Under the pieces are notes generated by a model. It ran no database searches. It worked only from the letters and a program-made list of their open reading frames with translations, and was not told where the DNA came from. DNA of 64,000 nucleotides. Source: Chrysogorgia sp. JL179-B06. Its lineage: Eukaryota; Cnidaria; Anthozoa; Scleralcyonacea; Chrysogorgiidae. The stretch is from NCBI GenBank assembly GCA_035772405.1, contig JAYKKM010000262.1:601001-665000 (forward strand), in the 5' to 3' direction. The position numbers and the translations under genes are program-made. Shown here piece by piece: positions 1-15,000 of this stretch. The first letter of the stretch is position 1. Every line of letters starts with the position of its first letter.

Positions 1-1481
1 AGGTATCTTTAGGCGGGGGTTAGGGTTGGACCTTTGTTGTTTTGATGTTGGTGCAGGTGTATTAAGGCATGGCTCTTAACTGTGAAGAAAAGCATCTTAT
101 AGGTATCTTTAGGCGGGGGTTAGGGTTGGACCTTTGTTGTTTTGATGTTGGTGCATGGTGTATTAAGGCATGGCTCTTAACTGTGAAGAAAAGCATCTTA
201 TAGGTATCTTTAGGCGGGGGTTAGGGTTGGACCTTTGTTGTTTTGATGTTGGTGCAGGTGTATTAAGGCATGGCTCTTAACTGTGAAGAAAAGCATCGTA
301 TAGGTATCTTTAGGCGGGGGTTAGGGTTGGACCTTTGTTGTTTTGATGTTGGTGCAGGAGTATTAAGGCATGGCTCTTAACTGTGAAGAAAAGCATCGTA
401 TAGGTATCTTTAGGCGGGGGTTAGGGTTGGACCTTTGTTGTTTTGATGTTGGTGCAGGTGTATTAAGGCATGGCTCTTAACTGTGAAGAAAAGCATCTTA
501 TAGGTATCTTTAGGCGGGGGTTAGGGTTGGACCTTTGTTGTTTTGATGTTGGTGCAGGTGTATTAAGGCATGGCTCTTAACTGTGAAGAAAAGCATCTTA
601 TAGGTATCTTTAGGCGGGGGTTAGGGTTGGACCTTTGTTGTTTTGATGTTGGTGCATGGTGTATTAAGGCATGGCTCTTAACTGTGAAGAAAAGCATCTT
701 ATAGGTATCTTTAGGCGGGGGTTAGGGTTGGACCTTTGTTGTTTTGATGTTGGTGCAGGTGTATTAAGGCATGGCTCTTAACTGTGAAGAAAAGCATCGT
801 ATAGGTATCTTTAGGCGGGGGTTAGGGTTGGACCTTTGTTGTTTTGATGTTGGTGCAGGGGTATTAAGGCATGGCTCTTAACTGTGAAGAAAAGCATCTT
901 ATAGGTATCTTTAGGCGGGGGTTATGGTTGGACGTTTGGTGTTTTGATGTTGGTGCAGGTGTATTAAGGCATGGCTCTTAACTGTGAAGAAAAGCATCTT
1001 ATAGGTATCTTTAGGCGGGGGTTATGGTTGGACCTTTGTTGTTTTGATGTTGGTGCAGGTGTATTAAGGCATGGCTCTTAACTGTGAAGAAAAGCATCTT
1101 ATAGGTATTTTTAGGCGGGGGTTAGTGTTGGACCTTTGTTGTTTTGATGTTGGTGCAGGTGTATTAAGGCATGGCTCTTAACTGTGAAGAAAAGCATCTT
1201 ATAGGTATCTTTAGGCGGGGGTTAGGGTTGGACCTTTGTTGTTTTGATGTTGGTGCAGGTGTATTAAGGCATGGCTCTTAACTGTGAAGAAAAGCATCTT
1301 ATAGGTATCTTTAGGCGGGGGTTAGGGTTGGACCTTTGTTGTTTTGATGTTGGTGCAGGTGTATTAAGGCATGGCTCTTAACTGTGAAGAAAAGCATCTT
1401 ATAGGTATCTTTAGGCGGGGGTTAGGGTTGGACCTTTGTTGTTTTGATGTTGGTGCAGGTGTATTAAGGCATGGCTCTTAA

Positions 1482-1900
1482 ATAAGATGCTTTTCTTCAC
1501 AGTTAAGAGCCATGCCTTAATACACCTGCACCAACATCAAAACAACAAAGGTCCAACCCTAACCCCCGCCTAAAGATACCTATAAGATGCTTTTCTTCAC
1601 AGTTAAGAGCCATGCCTTAATACACCTGCACCAACATCAAAACAACAAAGGTCCAACCCTAACCCCGCCTAAAGATACCTATAAGATGCTTTTCTTCACA
1701 GTTAAGAGCCATGCCTTAATACACCTGCACCAACATCAAAACAACAAAGGTCCAACCCTAACCCCCGCCTAAAGATACCTATAAGATGCTTTTCTTCACA
1801 GTTAAGAGCCATGCCTTAATACACCTGCACCAACATCAAAACAACAAAGGTCCAACCCTAACCCCCGCCTAAAGATACCTATAAGATGCTTTTCTTCACA
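1482..1900 (-). repeat. Inverted patch 1 within the satellite
   Basis: Four whole monomers plus about 20 bp lie in the opposite orientation to the rest of the array. The left junction reads ctcttaa/ataagatgc and the right junction ttcttcaca/taggtatc. The second inverted unit is 99 bp, with four C instead of five. The first direct unit after the patch carries the variant gcgaggg. The same junctions recur at 8,594 and 18,204. Confidence 0.97.
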
Positions 1901-4900
1901 TAGGTATCTTTAGGCGAGGGTTAGGGTTGGACCTTTGTTGTTTTGATGTTGGTGCAGGTGTATTAAGGCATGGCTCTTAACTGTGAAGAAAAGCATCTTA
2001 TAGGTATCTTTAGGCGGGGGTTAGGGTTGGACCTTTGTTGTTTTGATGTTGGTGCAGGTGTATTAAGGCATGGCTCTTAACTGTGAAGAAAAGCATCTTA
2101 TAGGTATCTTTAGGCGGGGGTTAGGGTTGGACCTTTGTTGTTTTTGATGTTGGTGCAGGTGTATTAAGGCATGGCTCTTAACTGTGAAGAAAAGCATCTT
2201 ATAGGTATCTTTAGGCGGGGGTTAGGGTTGGACCTTTGTTGTTTTGATGTTGGTGCAGGTGTATTAAGGCATGGCTCTTAACTGTGAAGAAAAGCATCTT
2301 ATAGGTATCTTTAGGCGAGGGTTAGGGTTGGACCTTTGTTGTTTTGATGTGGGTGCAGGTGTATTAAGGCATGGCTCTTAACTGTGAAGAAAAGCATCGT
2401 ATAGGTATCTTTAGGCGGGGGTTAGGGTTGGACCTTTGTTGTTTTGATGTTGGTGCAGGGGTATTAAGGCATGGCTCTTAACTGTGAAGAAAAGCATCTT
2501 ATAGGTATCTTTAGGCGGGGGTTAGGGTTGGACCTTTGTTGTTTTGATGTTGGTGCAGGTGTATTAAGGCATGGCTCTTAACTGTGAAGAAAAGCATCTT
2601 ATAGGTATCTTTAGGCGGGGTTAGGGTTGGACCTTTGTTGTTTTGATGTTGGTGCAGGTGTATTAAGGCATGGCTCTTAACTGTGAAGAAAAGCATCTTA
2701 TAGGTATCTTTAGGCGGGGGTTAGGGTTGGACCTTTGTTGTTTTGATGTTGGTGCAGGTGTATTAAGGCATGGCTCTTAACTGTGAAGAAAAGCATCTTA
2801 TAGGTATCTTTAGGCGGGGGTTATGGTTGGACCTTTGTTGTTTTGATGTTGGTGCAGGTGTATTAAGGCATGGCTCTTAACTGTGAAGAAAAGCATCTTA
2901 TAGGTATCTTTAGGCGAGGGTTAGGGTTGGACCTTTGTTGTTTTGATGTGGGTGCAGGTGTATTAAGGCATGGCTCTTAACTGTGAAGAAAAGCATCTTA
3001 TAGGTATCTTTAGGCGAGGGTTAGGGTTGGACCTTTGTTGTTTTGATGTTGGTGCAGGTGTATTAAGGCATGGCTCTTAACTGTGAAGAAAAGCATCTTA
3101 TAGGTATCTTTAGGCGGGGGTTAGGGTTGGACCTTTGTTGTTTTGATGTTGGTGCAGGTGTATTAAGGCATGGCTCTTAACTGTGAAGAAAAGCATCTTA
3201 TAGGTATCTTTAGGCGGGGGTTAGGGTTGGACCTTTGTTGTTTTGATGTTGGTGCAGGTGTATTAAGGCATGGCTCTTAACTGTGAAGAAAAGCATCTTA
3301 TAGGTATCTTTAGGCGGGGGTTAGGGTTGGACCTTTGTTGTTTTGATGTTGGTGCAGGTGTATTAAGGCATGGCTCTTAACTGTGAAGAAAAGCATCTTA
3401 TAGGTATCTTTAGGCGGGGGTTAGGGTTGGACCTTTGTTGTTTTGATGTTGGTGCAGGTGTATTAAGGCATGGCTCTTAACTGTGAAGAAAAGCATCTTA
3501 TAGGTATCTTTAGGCGGGGGTTAGGGTTGGACCTTTGTTGTTTTGATGTTGGTGCAGGTGTATTAAGGCATGGCTCTTAACTGTGAAGAAAAGCATCTTA
3601 TAGGTATCTTTAGGCGGGGGTTAGGGTTGGACCTTTGTTGTTTTGATGTTGGTGCAGGTGTATTAAGGCATGGCTCTTGACTGTGAAGAAAAGCATCTTA
3701 TAGGTATCTTTAGGCGGGGGTTGGGGTTGGACCTTTGTTGTTTTGATGTTGGTGCAGGTGTATTAAGGCATGGCTCTTAACTGTGAAGAAAAGCATCTTA
3801 TAGGTATCTTTAGGCGGGGGTTAGGGTTGGACCTTTGTTGTTTTGATGTTGGTGCAGGTGTATTAAGGCATGGCTCTTAACTGTGAAGAAAAGCATCTTA
3901 TAGGTATCTTTAGGCGGGGGTTGGGGTTGGACCTTTGTTGTTTTGATGTTGGTGCAGGTGTATTAAGGCATGGCTCTTAACTGTGAAGAAAAGCATCTTA
4001 TAGGTATCTTTAGGCGGGGGTTAGGGTTGGACCTTTGTTGTTTTGATGTTGGTGCAGGTGTATTAAGGCATGGCTCTTAACTGTGAAGAAAAGCATCTTA
4101 TAGGCATCTTTAGGCGGGGGTTAGGGTTGGACCTTTGTTGTTTTGATGTTGGTGCAGGTGTATTAAGGCATGGCTCTTAACTGTGAAGAAAAGCATCTTA
4201 TAGGTATCTTTAGGCGGGGGTTAGGGTTGGACCTTTGTTGTTTTGATGTTGGTGCAGGTGTATTAAGGCATGGCTCTTAACTGTGAAGAAAAGCATCTTA
4301 TAGGCATCTTTAGGCGGGGGTTAGGGTTGGACCTTTGTTGTTTTGATGTTGGTGCAGGTGTATTAAGGCATGGCTCTTAACTGTGAAGAAAAGCATCTTA
4401 TAGGTATCTTTAGGCGGGGGTTAGGGTTGGACCTTTGTTGTTTTGATGTTGGTGCAGGTGTATTAAGGCATGGCTCTTAACTGTGAAGAAAAGCATCTTA
4501 TAGGTATCTTTAGGCGGGGGTTAGGGTTGGACCTTTGTTGTTTTGATGTTGGTGCAGGTGTATTAAGGCATGGCTCTTAACTGTGAAGAAAAGCATCTTA
4601 TAGGTATCTTTAGGCGGGGTTAGGGTTGGACCTTTGTTGTTTTGATGTTGGTGCAGGTGTATTAAGGCATGGCTCTTAACTGTGAAGAAAAGCATCTTAT
4701 AGGTATCTTTAGGCGGGGGTTAGGGTTGGACCTTTGTTGTTTTGATGTTGGTGCAGGTGTATTAAGGCATGGCTCTTAACTGTGAAGAAAAGCATCTTAT
4801 AGGTATCTTTAGGCGGGGGTTAGGGTTGGACCTTTGTTGTTTTGATGTTGCTGCAGGTGTATTAAGGCATGGCTCTTAACTGTGAAGAAAAGCATCTTAT

Positions 4901-7900
4901 AGGTATCTTTAGGCGGGGGTTATGGTTGGACCTTTGTTGTTTTGATGTTGGTGCAGGTGTATTAAGGCATGGCTCTTAACTGTGAAGAAAAGCATCTTAT
5001 AGGTATCTTTAGGCGAGGGTTAGGGTTGGACCTTTGTTGTTTTGATGTTGGTGCAGGTGTATTAAGGCATGGCTCTTAACTGTGAAGAAAAGCATCTTAT
5101 AGGTATCTTTAGGCGTGGGTTAGGGTTGGACCTTTGTTGTTTTGATGTTGGTGCAGGTGTATAAGGCATGGCTCTTAACTGTGAAGAAAAGCATCGTATA
5201 GGTATCTTTAGGCGGGGGTTTAGGGTTGGTTGGACTTTGTTGTAGTTGTTTTGATGTTGGTGCAGGTGTATTAAGGCATGGCTCTTAACTGTGAAGAAAA
5301 GCATCTTATAGGTATCTTTAGGCGGGGGTTAGGGTTGGACCTTTGTTGTTTTGATGTTGGTGCAGGTGTATTAAGGCATGGCTCTTAACTGTGAAGAAAA
5401 GCATCTTATAGGTATCTTTAGGCGGCGGGGGTTAGGGTTGGACCTTTGTTGTTTTGATGTTGGTGCAGGTGTATTAAGGCATGGCTCTTAACTGTGAAGA
5501 AAAGCATCTTATAGGTATCTTTAGGCGGGGGTTAGGGTTGGACCTTTGTTGTTTTGATGTTGGTGCAGGTGTATTAAGGCATGGCTCTTGACTGTGAAGA
5601 AAAGCATCTTATAGGTATCTTTAGGCGGGGGTTAGGGTTGGACCTTTGTTGTTTTGATGTTGGTGCAGGTGTATTAAGGCATGGCTCTTGACTGTGAAGA
5701 AAAGCATCTTATAGGTATCTTTAGGCGGGGGTTGGGGTTGGACCTTTGTTGTTTTGATGTTGGTGCAGGTGTATTAAGGCATGGCTCTTAACTGTGAAGA
5801 AAAGCATCTTATAGGTATCTTTAGGCGGGGGTTGGGTTGGACCTTTGTTGTTTTGATGTTGGTGCAGGGGTATTAAGGCATGGCTCTTAACTGTGAAGAA
5901 AAGCATCTTATAGGTATCTTTAGGCGGGGGTTGGGGTTGGACCTTTGTTGTTTTGATGTTGGTGCAGGTGTATTAAGGCATGGCTCTTAACTGTGAAGAA
6001 AAGCATCTTATAGGTATCTTTAGGCGGGGGTTAGGGTTGGACCTTTGTTGTTTTGATGTTGGTGCAGGTGTATTAAGGCATGGCTCTTAACTGTGAAGAA
6101 AAGCATCTTATAGGCATCTTTAGGCGGGGGTTAGGGTTGGACCTTTGTTGTTTTGATGTTGGTGCAGGTGTATTAAGGCATGGCTCTTAACTGTGAAGAA
6201 AAGCATCGTATAGGTATCTTTAGGCGGGGGTTAGGGTTGGACCTTTGTTGTTTTGATGTTGGTGCAGGGGTATTAAGGCATGGCTCTTAACTGTGAAGAA
6301 AAGCATCTTATAGGTATCTTTAGGCGGGGGTTATGGTTGGACGTTTGTTGTTTTGATGTTGGTGCAGGTGTATTAAGGCATGGCTCTTAACTGTGAAGAA
6401 AAGCATCTTATAGGTATCTTTAGGCGGGGGTTATGGTTGGACCTTTGTTGTTTTGATGTTGGTGCAGGTGTATTAAGGCATGGCTCTTAACTGTGAAGAA
6501 AAGCATCTTATAGGTATTTTTAGGCGGGGGTTAGTGTTGGACCTTTGTTGTTTTGATGTTGGTGCAGGGGTATTAAGGCATGGCTCTTAACTGTGAAGAA
6601 AAGCATCTTATAGGTATCTTTAGGCGGGGGTTATGGTTGGACGTTTGTTGTTTTGATGTTGGTGCAGGTGTATTAAGGCATGGCTCTTAACTGTGAAGAA
6701 AAGCATCTTATAGGTATCTTTAGGCGGGGGTTATGGTTGGACCTTTGTTGTTTTGATGTTGGTGCAGGTGTATTAAGGCATGGCTCTTAACTGTGAAGAA
6801 AAGCATCTTATAGGTATTTTTAGGCGGGGGTTAGTGTTGGACCTTTGTTGTTTTGATGTTGGTGCAGGTGTATTAAGGCATGGCTCTTAACTGTGAAGAA
6901 AAGCATCTTATAGGTATCTTTAGGCGGGGGTTAGGGTTGGACCTTTGTTGTTTTGATGTTGGTGCAGGTGTATTAAGGCATGGCTCTTAACTGTGAAGAA
7001 AAGCATCTTATAGGTATCTTTAGGCGGGGGTTAGGGTTGGACCTTTGTTGTTTTGATGTTGGTGCAGGTGTATTAAGGCATGGCTCTTAACTGTGAAGAA
7101 AAGCATCTTATAGGTATCTTTAGGCGGGGGTTAGGGTTGGACCTTTGTTGTTTTGATGTTGGTGCAGGTGTATTAAGGCATGGCTCTTGACTGTGAAGAA
7201 AAGCATCTTATAGGTATCTTTAGGCGGGGGTTAGGGTTGGACCTTTGTTGTTTTGATGTTGGTGCAGGTGTATTAAGGCATGGCTCTTGACTGTGAAGAA
7301 AAGCATCTTATAGGTATCTTTAGGCGGGGGTTGGGGTTGGACCTTTGTTGTTTTGATGTTGGTGCAGGTGTATTAAGGCATGGCTCTTAACTGTGAAGAA
7401 AAGCATCTTATAGGTATCTTTAGGCGGGGGGTTGGGGTTGGACCTTTGTTGTTTTGATGTTGGTGCAGGGGTATTAAGGCATGGCTCTTAACTGTGAAGA
7501 AAAGCATCTTATAGGTATCTTTAGGCGGGGGTTTGGGGTTGGACCTTTGTTGTTTTGATGTTGGTGCAGGTGTATTAAGGCATGGCTCTTAACTGTGAAG
7601 AAAAGCATCTTATAGGTATCTTTAGGCGGGGGGTTAGGGTTGGACCTTTGTTGTTTTGATGTTGGTGCAGGTGTATTAAGGCATGGCTCTTAACTGTGAA
7701 GAAAAGCATCTTATAGGCATCTTTAGGCGGGGGTTAGGGTTGGACCTTTGTTGTTTTGATGTTGGTGCAGGTGTATTAAGGCATGGCTCTTAACTGTGAA
7801 GAAAAGCATCTTATAGGTATCTTTAGGCGGGGGTTAGGGTTGGACCTTTGTTGTTTTGATGTTGGTGCAGGTGTATTAAGGCATGGCTCTTAACTGTGAA

Positions 7901-8593
7901 GAAAAGCATCTTATAGGCATCTTTAGGCGGGGGTTAGGGTTGGACCTTTGTTGTTTTGATGTTGGTGCAGGTGTATTAAGGCATGGCTCTTAACTGTGAA
8001 GAAAAGCATCTTATAGGTATCTTTAGGCGGGGGTTAGGGTTGGACCTTTGTTGTTTTGATGTTGGTGCAGGTGTATTAAGGCATGGCTCTTAACTGTGAA
8101 GAAAAGCATCTTATAGGTATCTTTAGGCGGGGGTTTGGGTTGGACCTTTGTTGTTTTGATGTTGGTGCAGGTGTATTAAGGCATGGCTCTTAACTGTGAA
8201 GAAAAAGCATCTTATAGGTATCTTTAGGCGGGGGTTAGGGTTGGACCTTTGTTGTTTTGATGTTGGTGCAGGTGTATTAAGGCATGGCTCTTAACTGTGA
8301 AGAAAAGCATCTTATAGGTATCTTTAGGCGGGGGTTAGGGTTGGACCTTTGTTGTTTTGATGTTGGTGCAGGTGTATTAAGGCATGGCTCTTAACTGTGA
8401 AGAAAAGCATCTTATAGGTATCTTTAGGCGGGGGTTAGGTTGGACCTTTGTTGTTTTGATGTTGGTGCAGGTGTATTAAGGCATGGCTCTTAACTGTGAA
8501 GAAAAGCATCTTATAGGTATCTTTAGGCGGGGGTTAGGGTTGGACCTTTGTTGTTTTGATGTTGGTGCAGGTGTATTAAGGCATGGCTCTTAA

Positions 8594-9012
8594 ATAAGAT
8601 GCTTTTCTTCACAGTTAAGAGCCATGCCTTAATACACCTGCACCAACATCAAAACAACAAAGGTCCAACCCTAACCCCCGCCTAAAGATACCTATAAGAT
8701 GCTTTTCTTCACAGTTAAGAGCCATGCCTTAATACACCTGCACCAACATCAAAACAACAAAGGTCCAACCCTAACCCCCGCCTAAAGATACCTATAAGAT
8801 GCTTTTCTTCACAGTTAAGAGCCATGCCTTAATACACCTGCACCAACATCAAAACAACAAAGGTCCAACCCTAACCCCGCCTAAAGATACCTATAAGATG
8901 CTTTTCTTCACAGTTAAGAGCCATGCCTTAATACACCTGCACCAACATCAAAACAACAAAGGTCCAACCCTAACCCCCGCCTAAAGATACCTATAAGATG
9001 CTTTTCTTCACA
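8594..9012 (-). repeat. Inverted patch 2 within the satellite
   Basis: This patch is 419 bp long and has the same breakpoints and the same following gcgaggg unit as the patch at 1,482. The 99-bp unit is third rather than second in order. It is a copy of the same inversion event, spread as part of a larger block. Confidence 0.97.
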
Positions 9013-12000
9013 TAGGTATCTTTAGGCGAGGGTTAGGGTTGGACCTTTGTTGTTTTGATGTTGGTGCAGGTGTATTAAGGCATGGCTCTTAACTGTGAAG
9101 AAAAGCATCTTATAGGTATCTTTAGGCGGGGGTTAGGGTTGGACCTTTGTTGTTTTGATGTTGGTGCAGGTGTATTAAGGCATGGCTCTTAACTGTGAAG
9201 AAAAGCATCTTATAGGTATCTTTAGGCGGGGGGTTAGGGTTGGACCTTTGTTGTTTTGATGTTGGTGCAGGTGTATTAAGGCATGGCTCTTAACTGTGAA
9301 GAAAAGCATCTTATAGGTATCTTTAGGCGGGGGTTAGGGTTGGACCTTTGTTGTTTTGATGTTGGTGCAGGTGTATTAAGGCATGGCTCTTAACTGTGAA
9401 GAAAAGCATCTTATAGGTATCTTTAGGCGGGGGTTATGGTTGGACCTTTGTTGTTTTGATGTTGGTGCAGGTGTATTAAGGCATGGCTCTTAACTGTGAA
9501 GAAAAGCATCTTATAGGTATCTTTAGGCGAGGGTTAGGGTTGGACCTTTGTTGTTTTGATGTGGGTGCAGGTGTATTAAGGCATGGCTCTTAACTGTGAA
9601 GAAAAGCATCTTATAGGTATCTTTAGGCGAGGGTTAGGGTTGGACCTTTGTTGTTTTGATGTTGGTGCAGGTGTATTAAGGCATGGCTCTTAACTGTGAA
9701 GAAAAGCATCTTATAGGTATCTTTAGGCGGGGGTTAGGGTTGGACCTTTGTTGTTTTGATGTTGGTGCAGGTGTATTAAGGCATGGCTCTTAACTGTGAA
9801 GAAAAGCATCTTATAGGTATCTTTAGGCGGGGGTTAGGGTTGGACCTTTGTTGTTTTGATGTTGGTGCAGGTGTATTAAGGCATGGCTCTTAACTGTGAA
9901 GAAAAGCATCTTATAGGTATCTTTAGGCGGGGGTTAGGGTTGGACCTTTGTTGTTTTGATGTTGGTGCAGGTGTATTAAGGCATGGCTCTTAACTGTGAA
10001 GAAAAGCATCTTATAGGTATCTTTAGGCGGGGGTTAGGGTTGGACCTTTGTTGTTTTGATGTTGGTGCAGGTGTATTAAGGCATGGCTCTTAACTGTGAA
10101 GAAAAGCATCTTATAGGTATCTTTAGGCGGGGGTTAGGGTTGGACCTTTGTTGTTTTGATGTTGGTGCAGGTGTATTAAGGCATGGCTCTTAACTGTGAA
10201 GAAAAGCATCTTATAGGTATCTTTAGGCGGGGGTTAGGGTTGGACCTTTGTTGTTTTGATGTTGGTGCAGGTGTATTAAGGCATGGCTCTTGACTGTGAA
10301 GAAAAGCATCTTATAGGTATCTTTAGGCGGGGGTTGGGGTTGGACCTTTGTTGTTTTGATGTTGGTGCAGGTGTATTAAGGCATGGCTCTTAACTGTGAA
10401 GAAAAGCATCTTATAGGTATCTTTAGGCGGGGGTTGGGGTTGGACCTTTGTTGTTTTGATGTTGGTGCAGGGGTATTAAGGCATGGCTCTTAACTGTGAA
10501 GAAAAGCATCTTATAGGTATCTTTAGGCGGGGGTTGGGGTTGGACCTTTGTTGTTTTGATGTTGGTGCAGGTGTATTAAGGCATGGCTCTTAACTGTGAA
10601 GAAAAGCATCTTATAGGTATCTTTAGGCGGGGGTTAGGGTTGGACCTTTGTTGTTTTGATGTTGGTGCAGGTGTATTAAGGCATGGCTCTTAACTGTGAA
10701 GAAAAGCATCTTATAGGTATCTTTAGGCGGGGGTTAGGGTTGGACCTTTGTTGTTTTGATGTTGGTGCAGGTGTATTAAGGCATGGCTCTTAACTGTGAA
10801 GAAAAGCATCTTATAGGTATCTTTAGGCGGGGGGTTAGGGTTGGACCTTTGTTGTTTTGATGTTGGTGCAGGTGTATTAAGGCATGGCTCTTGACTGTGA
10901 AGAAAAAGCATCTTATAGGTATCTTTAGGCGGGGGTTGGGGTTGGACCTTTGTTGTTTTGATGTTGGTGCAGGTGTATTAAGGCATGGCTCTTAACTGTG
11001 AAGAAAAGCATCTTATAGGTATCTTTAGGCGGGGGTTGGGGTTGGACCTTTGTTGTTTTGATGTTGGTGCAGGGGTATTAAGGCATGGCTCTTAACTGTG
11101 AAGAAAAGCATCTTATAGGTATCTTTAGGCGGGGGTTGGGGTTGGACCTTTGTTGTTTTGATGTTGGTGCAGGTGTATTAAGGCATGGCTCTTAACTGTG
11201 AAGAAAAGCATCTTATAGGTATCTTTAGGCGGGGGTTAGGGTTGGACCTTTGTTGTTTTGATGTTGGTGCAGGTGTATTAAGGCATGGCTCTTAACTGTG
11301 AAGAAAAGCATCTTATAGGCATCTTTAGGCGGGGGTTAGGGTTGGACCTTTGTTGTTTTGATGTTGGTGCAGGTGTATTAAGGCATGGCTCTTAACTGTG
11401 AAGAAAAGCATCTTATAGGTATCTTTAGGCGGGGGTTAGGGTTGGACCTTTGTTGTTTTGATGTTGGTGCAGGTGTATTAAGGCATGGCTCTTAACTGTG
11501 AAGAAAAGCATCTTATAGGCATCTTTAGGCGGGGGTTAGGGTTGGACCTTTGTTGTTTTGATGTTGGTGCAGGTGTATTAAGGCATGGCTCTTAACTGTG
11601 AAGAAAAGCATCTTATAGGTATCTTTAGGCGGGGGTTAGGGTTGGACCTTTGTTGTTTTTGATGTTGGTGCAGGTGTATTAAGGCATGGCTCTTAACTGT
11701 GAAGAAAAGCATCTTATAGGTATCTTTAGGCGGGGGTTAGGGTTGGACCTTTGTTGTTTTGATGTTGGTGCAGGTGTATTAAGGCATGGCTCTTAACTGT
11801 GAATAAAAGCATCTTATAGGTATCTTTAGGCGGGGGTTAGGGTTGGACCTTTGTTGTTTTGATGTTGGTGCAGGTGTATTAAGGCATGGCTCTTAACTGT
11901 GAAGAAAAGCATCTTATAGGTATCTTTAGGCGGGGTTAGGGTTGGACCTTTGTTGTTTTGATGTTGGTGCAGGTGTATTAAGGCATGGCTCTTAACTGTG

Positions 12001-15000
12001 AAGAAAAGCATCTTATAGGTATCTTTAGGCGGGGGTTTAGGGTTGGACCTTTGTTGTTTTTGATGTTGCTGCAGGTGTATTAAGGCATGGCTCTTAACTG
12101 TGAAGAAAAGCATCTTATAGGTATCTTTAGGCGGGGGTTATGGTTGGACCTTTGTTGTTTTGATGTTGGTGCAGGTGTATTAAGGCATGGCTCTTAACTG
12201 TGAAGAAAAGCATCTTATAGGTATCTTTAGGCGAGGGTTAGGGTTGGACCTTTGTTGTTTTGATGTTGGTGCAGGTGTATTAAGGCATGGCTCTTAACTG
12301 TGAAGAAAAGCATCTTATAGGTATCTTTAGGCGGGGGTTAGGGTTGGACCTTTGTTGTTTTGATGTTGGTGCAGGTGTATTAAGGCATGGCTCTTAACTG
12401 TGAAGAAAAGCATCTTATAGGTATCTTTAGGCGGGGGTTAGGGTTGGACCTTTGTTGTTTTGATGTTGGTGCAGGTGTATTAAGGCATGGCTCTTAACTG
12501 TGAAGAAAAGCATCTTATAGGTATCTTTAGGCGGGGGTTAGGGTTGGACCTTTGTTGTTTTGATGTTGGTGCAGGTGTATTAAGGCATGGCTCTTAACTG
12601 TGAAGAAAAGCATCTTATAGGTATCTTTAGGCGGGGGTTAGGGTTGGACCTTTGTTGTTTTGATGTTGGTGCAGGTGTATTAAGGCATGGCTCTTAACTG
12701 TGAAGAAAAGCATCTTATAGGTATCTTTAGGCGGGGGTTAGGGTTGGACCTTTGTTGTTTTGATGTTGGTGCAGGTGTATTAAGGCATGGCTCTTAACTG
12801 TGAAGAAAGCATCTTATAGGTATCTTTAGGCGGGGGTTAGGGTTGGACCTTTGTTGTTTTGATGTTGGTGCAGGTGTATTAAGGCATGGCTCTTAACTGT
12901 GAAGAAAAGCATCTTATAGGTATCTTTAGGCGGGGGTTAGGGGTTGGACCTTTGTTGTTTTGATGTTGGTGCAGGTGTATTAAGGCATGGCTCTTGACTG
13001 TGAAGAAAAGCATCTTATAGGTATCTTTAGGCGGGGGTTGGGTTGGACCTTTGTTGTTTTGATGTTGGTGCAGGTGTATTAAGGCATGGCTCTTAACTGT
13101 GAAGAAAAGCATCTTATAGGTATCTTTAGGCGGGGGTTGGGGTTGGACCTTTGTTGTTTTGATGTTGGTGCAGGGGTATTAAGGCATGGCTCTTAACTGT
13201 GAAGAAAAGCATCTTATAGGTATCTTTAGGCGGGGGTTTGGGTTGGACCTTTGTTGTTTTGATGTTGGTGCAGGTGTATTAAGGCATGGCTCTTAACTGT
13301 GAAGAAAAGCATCTTATAGTATCTTTAGGCGGGGGTTAGGGTTGGACCTTTGTTGTTTTGATGTTGGTGCAGGTGTATTAAGGCATGGCTCTTAACTGTG
13401 AAGAAAAGCATCTTATAGGCATCTTTAGGCGGGGTTAGGGTTGGACCTTTGTTGTTTTGATGTTGGTGCAGGTGTATTAAGGCATGGCTCTTAACTGTGA
13501 AGAAAAGCATCTTATAGGTATCTTTAGGCGGGGGTTAGGGTTGGACCTTTGTTGTTTTGATGTTGGTGCAGGTGTATTAAGGCATGGCTCTTAACTGTGA
13601 AGAAAAGCATCTTATAGGCATCTTTAGGCGGGGGTTAGGGTTGGACCTTTGTTGTTTTTGATGTTGGTGCAGGTGTATTAAGGCATGGCTCTTAACTGTG
13701 AAGAAAAGCATCTTATAGGTATCTTTAGGCGGGGGTTAGGGTTGGACCTTTGTTGTTTTGATGTTGGTGCAGGTGTATTAAGGCATGGCTCTTAACTGTG
13801 AAGAAAAGCATCTTATAGGTATCTTTAGGCGGGGGTTAGGGTTGGACCTTTGTTGTTTTGATGTTGGTGCAGGTGTATTAAGGCATGGCTCTTAACTGTG
13901 AAGAAAAGCATCTTATAGGTATCTTTAGGCGGGGGGTTAGGGTTGGACCTTTGTTGTTTTGATGTTGGTGCAGGTGTATTAAGGCATGGCTCTTAACTGT
14001 GAAGAAAAGCATCTTATAGGTATCTTTAGGCGGGGGTTAGGGTTGGACCTTTGTTGTTTTGATGTTGGTGCAGGTGTATTAAGGCATGGCTCTTAACTGT
14101 GAAGAAAAGCATCTTATAGGTATCTTTAGGCGGGGGTTAGGGTTGGACCTTTGTTGTTTTGATGTTGCTGCAGGTGTGTATTAAGGCATGGCTCTTAACT
14201 GTGAAGAAAAGCATCTTATAGGTATCTTTAGGCGGGGGTTATGGTTGGACCTTTGTTGTTTTGATGTTGGTGCAGGTGTATTAAGGCATGGCTCTTAACT
14301 GTGAAGAAAAGCATCTTATAGGTATCTTTAGGCGAGGGTTAGGGTTGGACCTTTGTTGTTTTGATGTTGGTGCAGGTGTATTAAGGCATGGCTCTTAACT
14401 GTGAAGAAAAGCATCTTATAGGTATCTTTAGGCGTGGTTAGGGTTGGACCTTTGTTGTTTTGATGTTGGTGCAGGTGTATTAAGGCATGGCTCTTAACTG
14501 TGAAGAAAAGCATCGTATAGGTATCTTTAGGCGGGGGGTTAGGGTTGGACCTTTGTTTGTTTTGATGTTGGTGCAGGGGTATTAAGGCATGGCTCTTAAC
14601 TGTGAAGAAAAGCATCTTATAGGTATCTTTAGGCGGGGGTTATGGTTTGGACGTTTGTTGTTTTGATGTTGGTGCAGGTGTATTAAGGCATGGCTCTTAA
14701 CTGTGAAGAAAAGCATCTTATAGGTATCTTTAGGCGGGGGTTATGGTTGGACCTTTGTTTGTTTTGATGTTGGTGCAGGTGTATTAAGGCATGGCTCTTA
14801 ACTGTGAAGAAAAGCATCTTATAGGTATTTTTAGGCGGGGGTTAGTGTTGGACCTTTGTTGTTTTGATGTTGGTGCAGGTGTATTAAGGCATGGCTCTTA
14901 ACTGTGAAGAAAAGCATCTTATAGGTATCTTTAGGCGGGGGTTAGGGTTGACCTTTGTTGTTTTGATGTTGGTGCAGGTGTATTAAGGCATGGCTCTTAA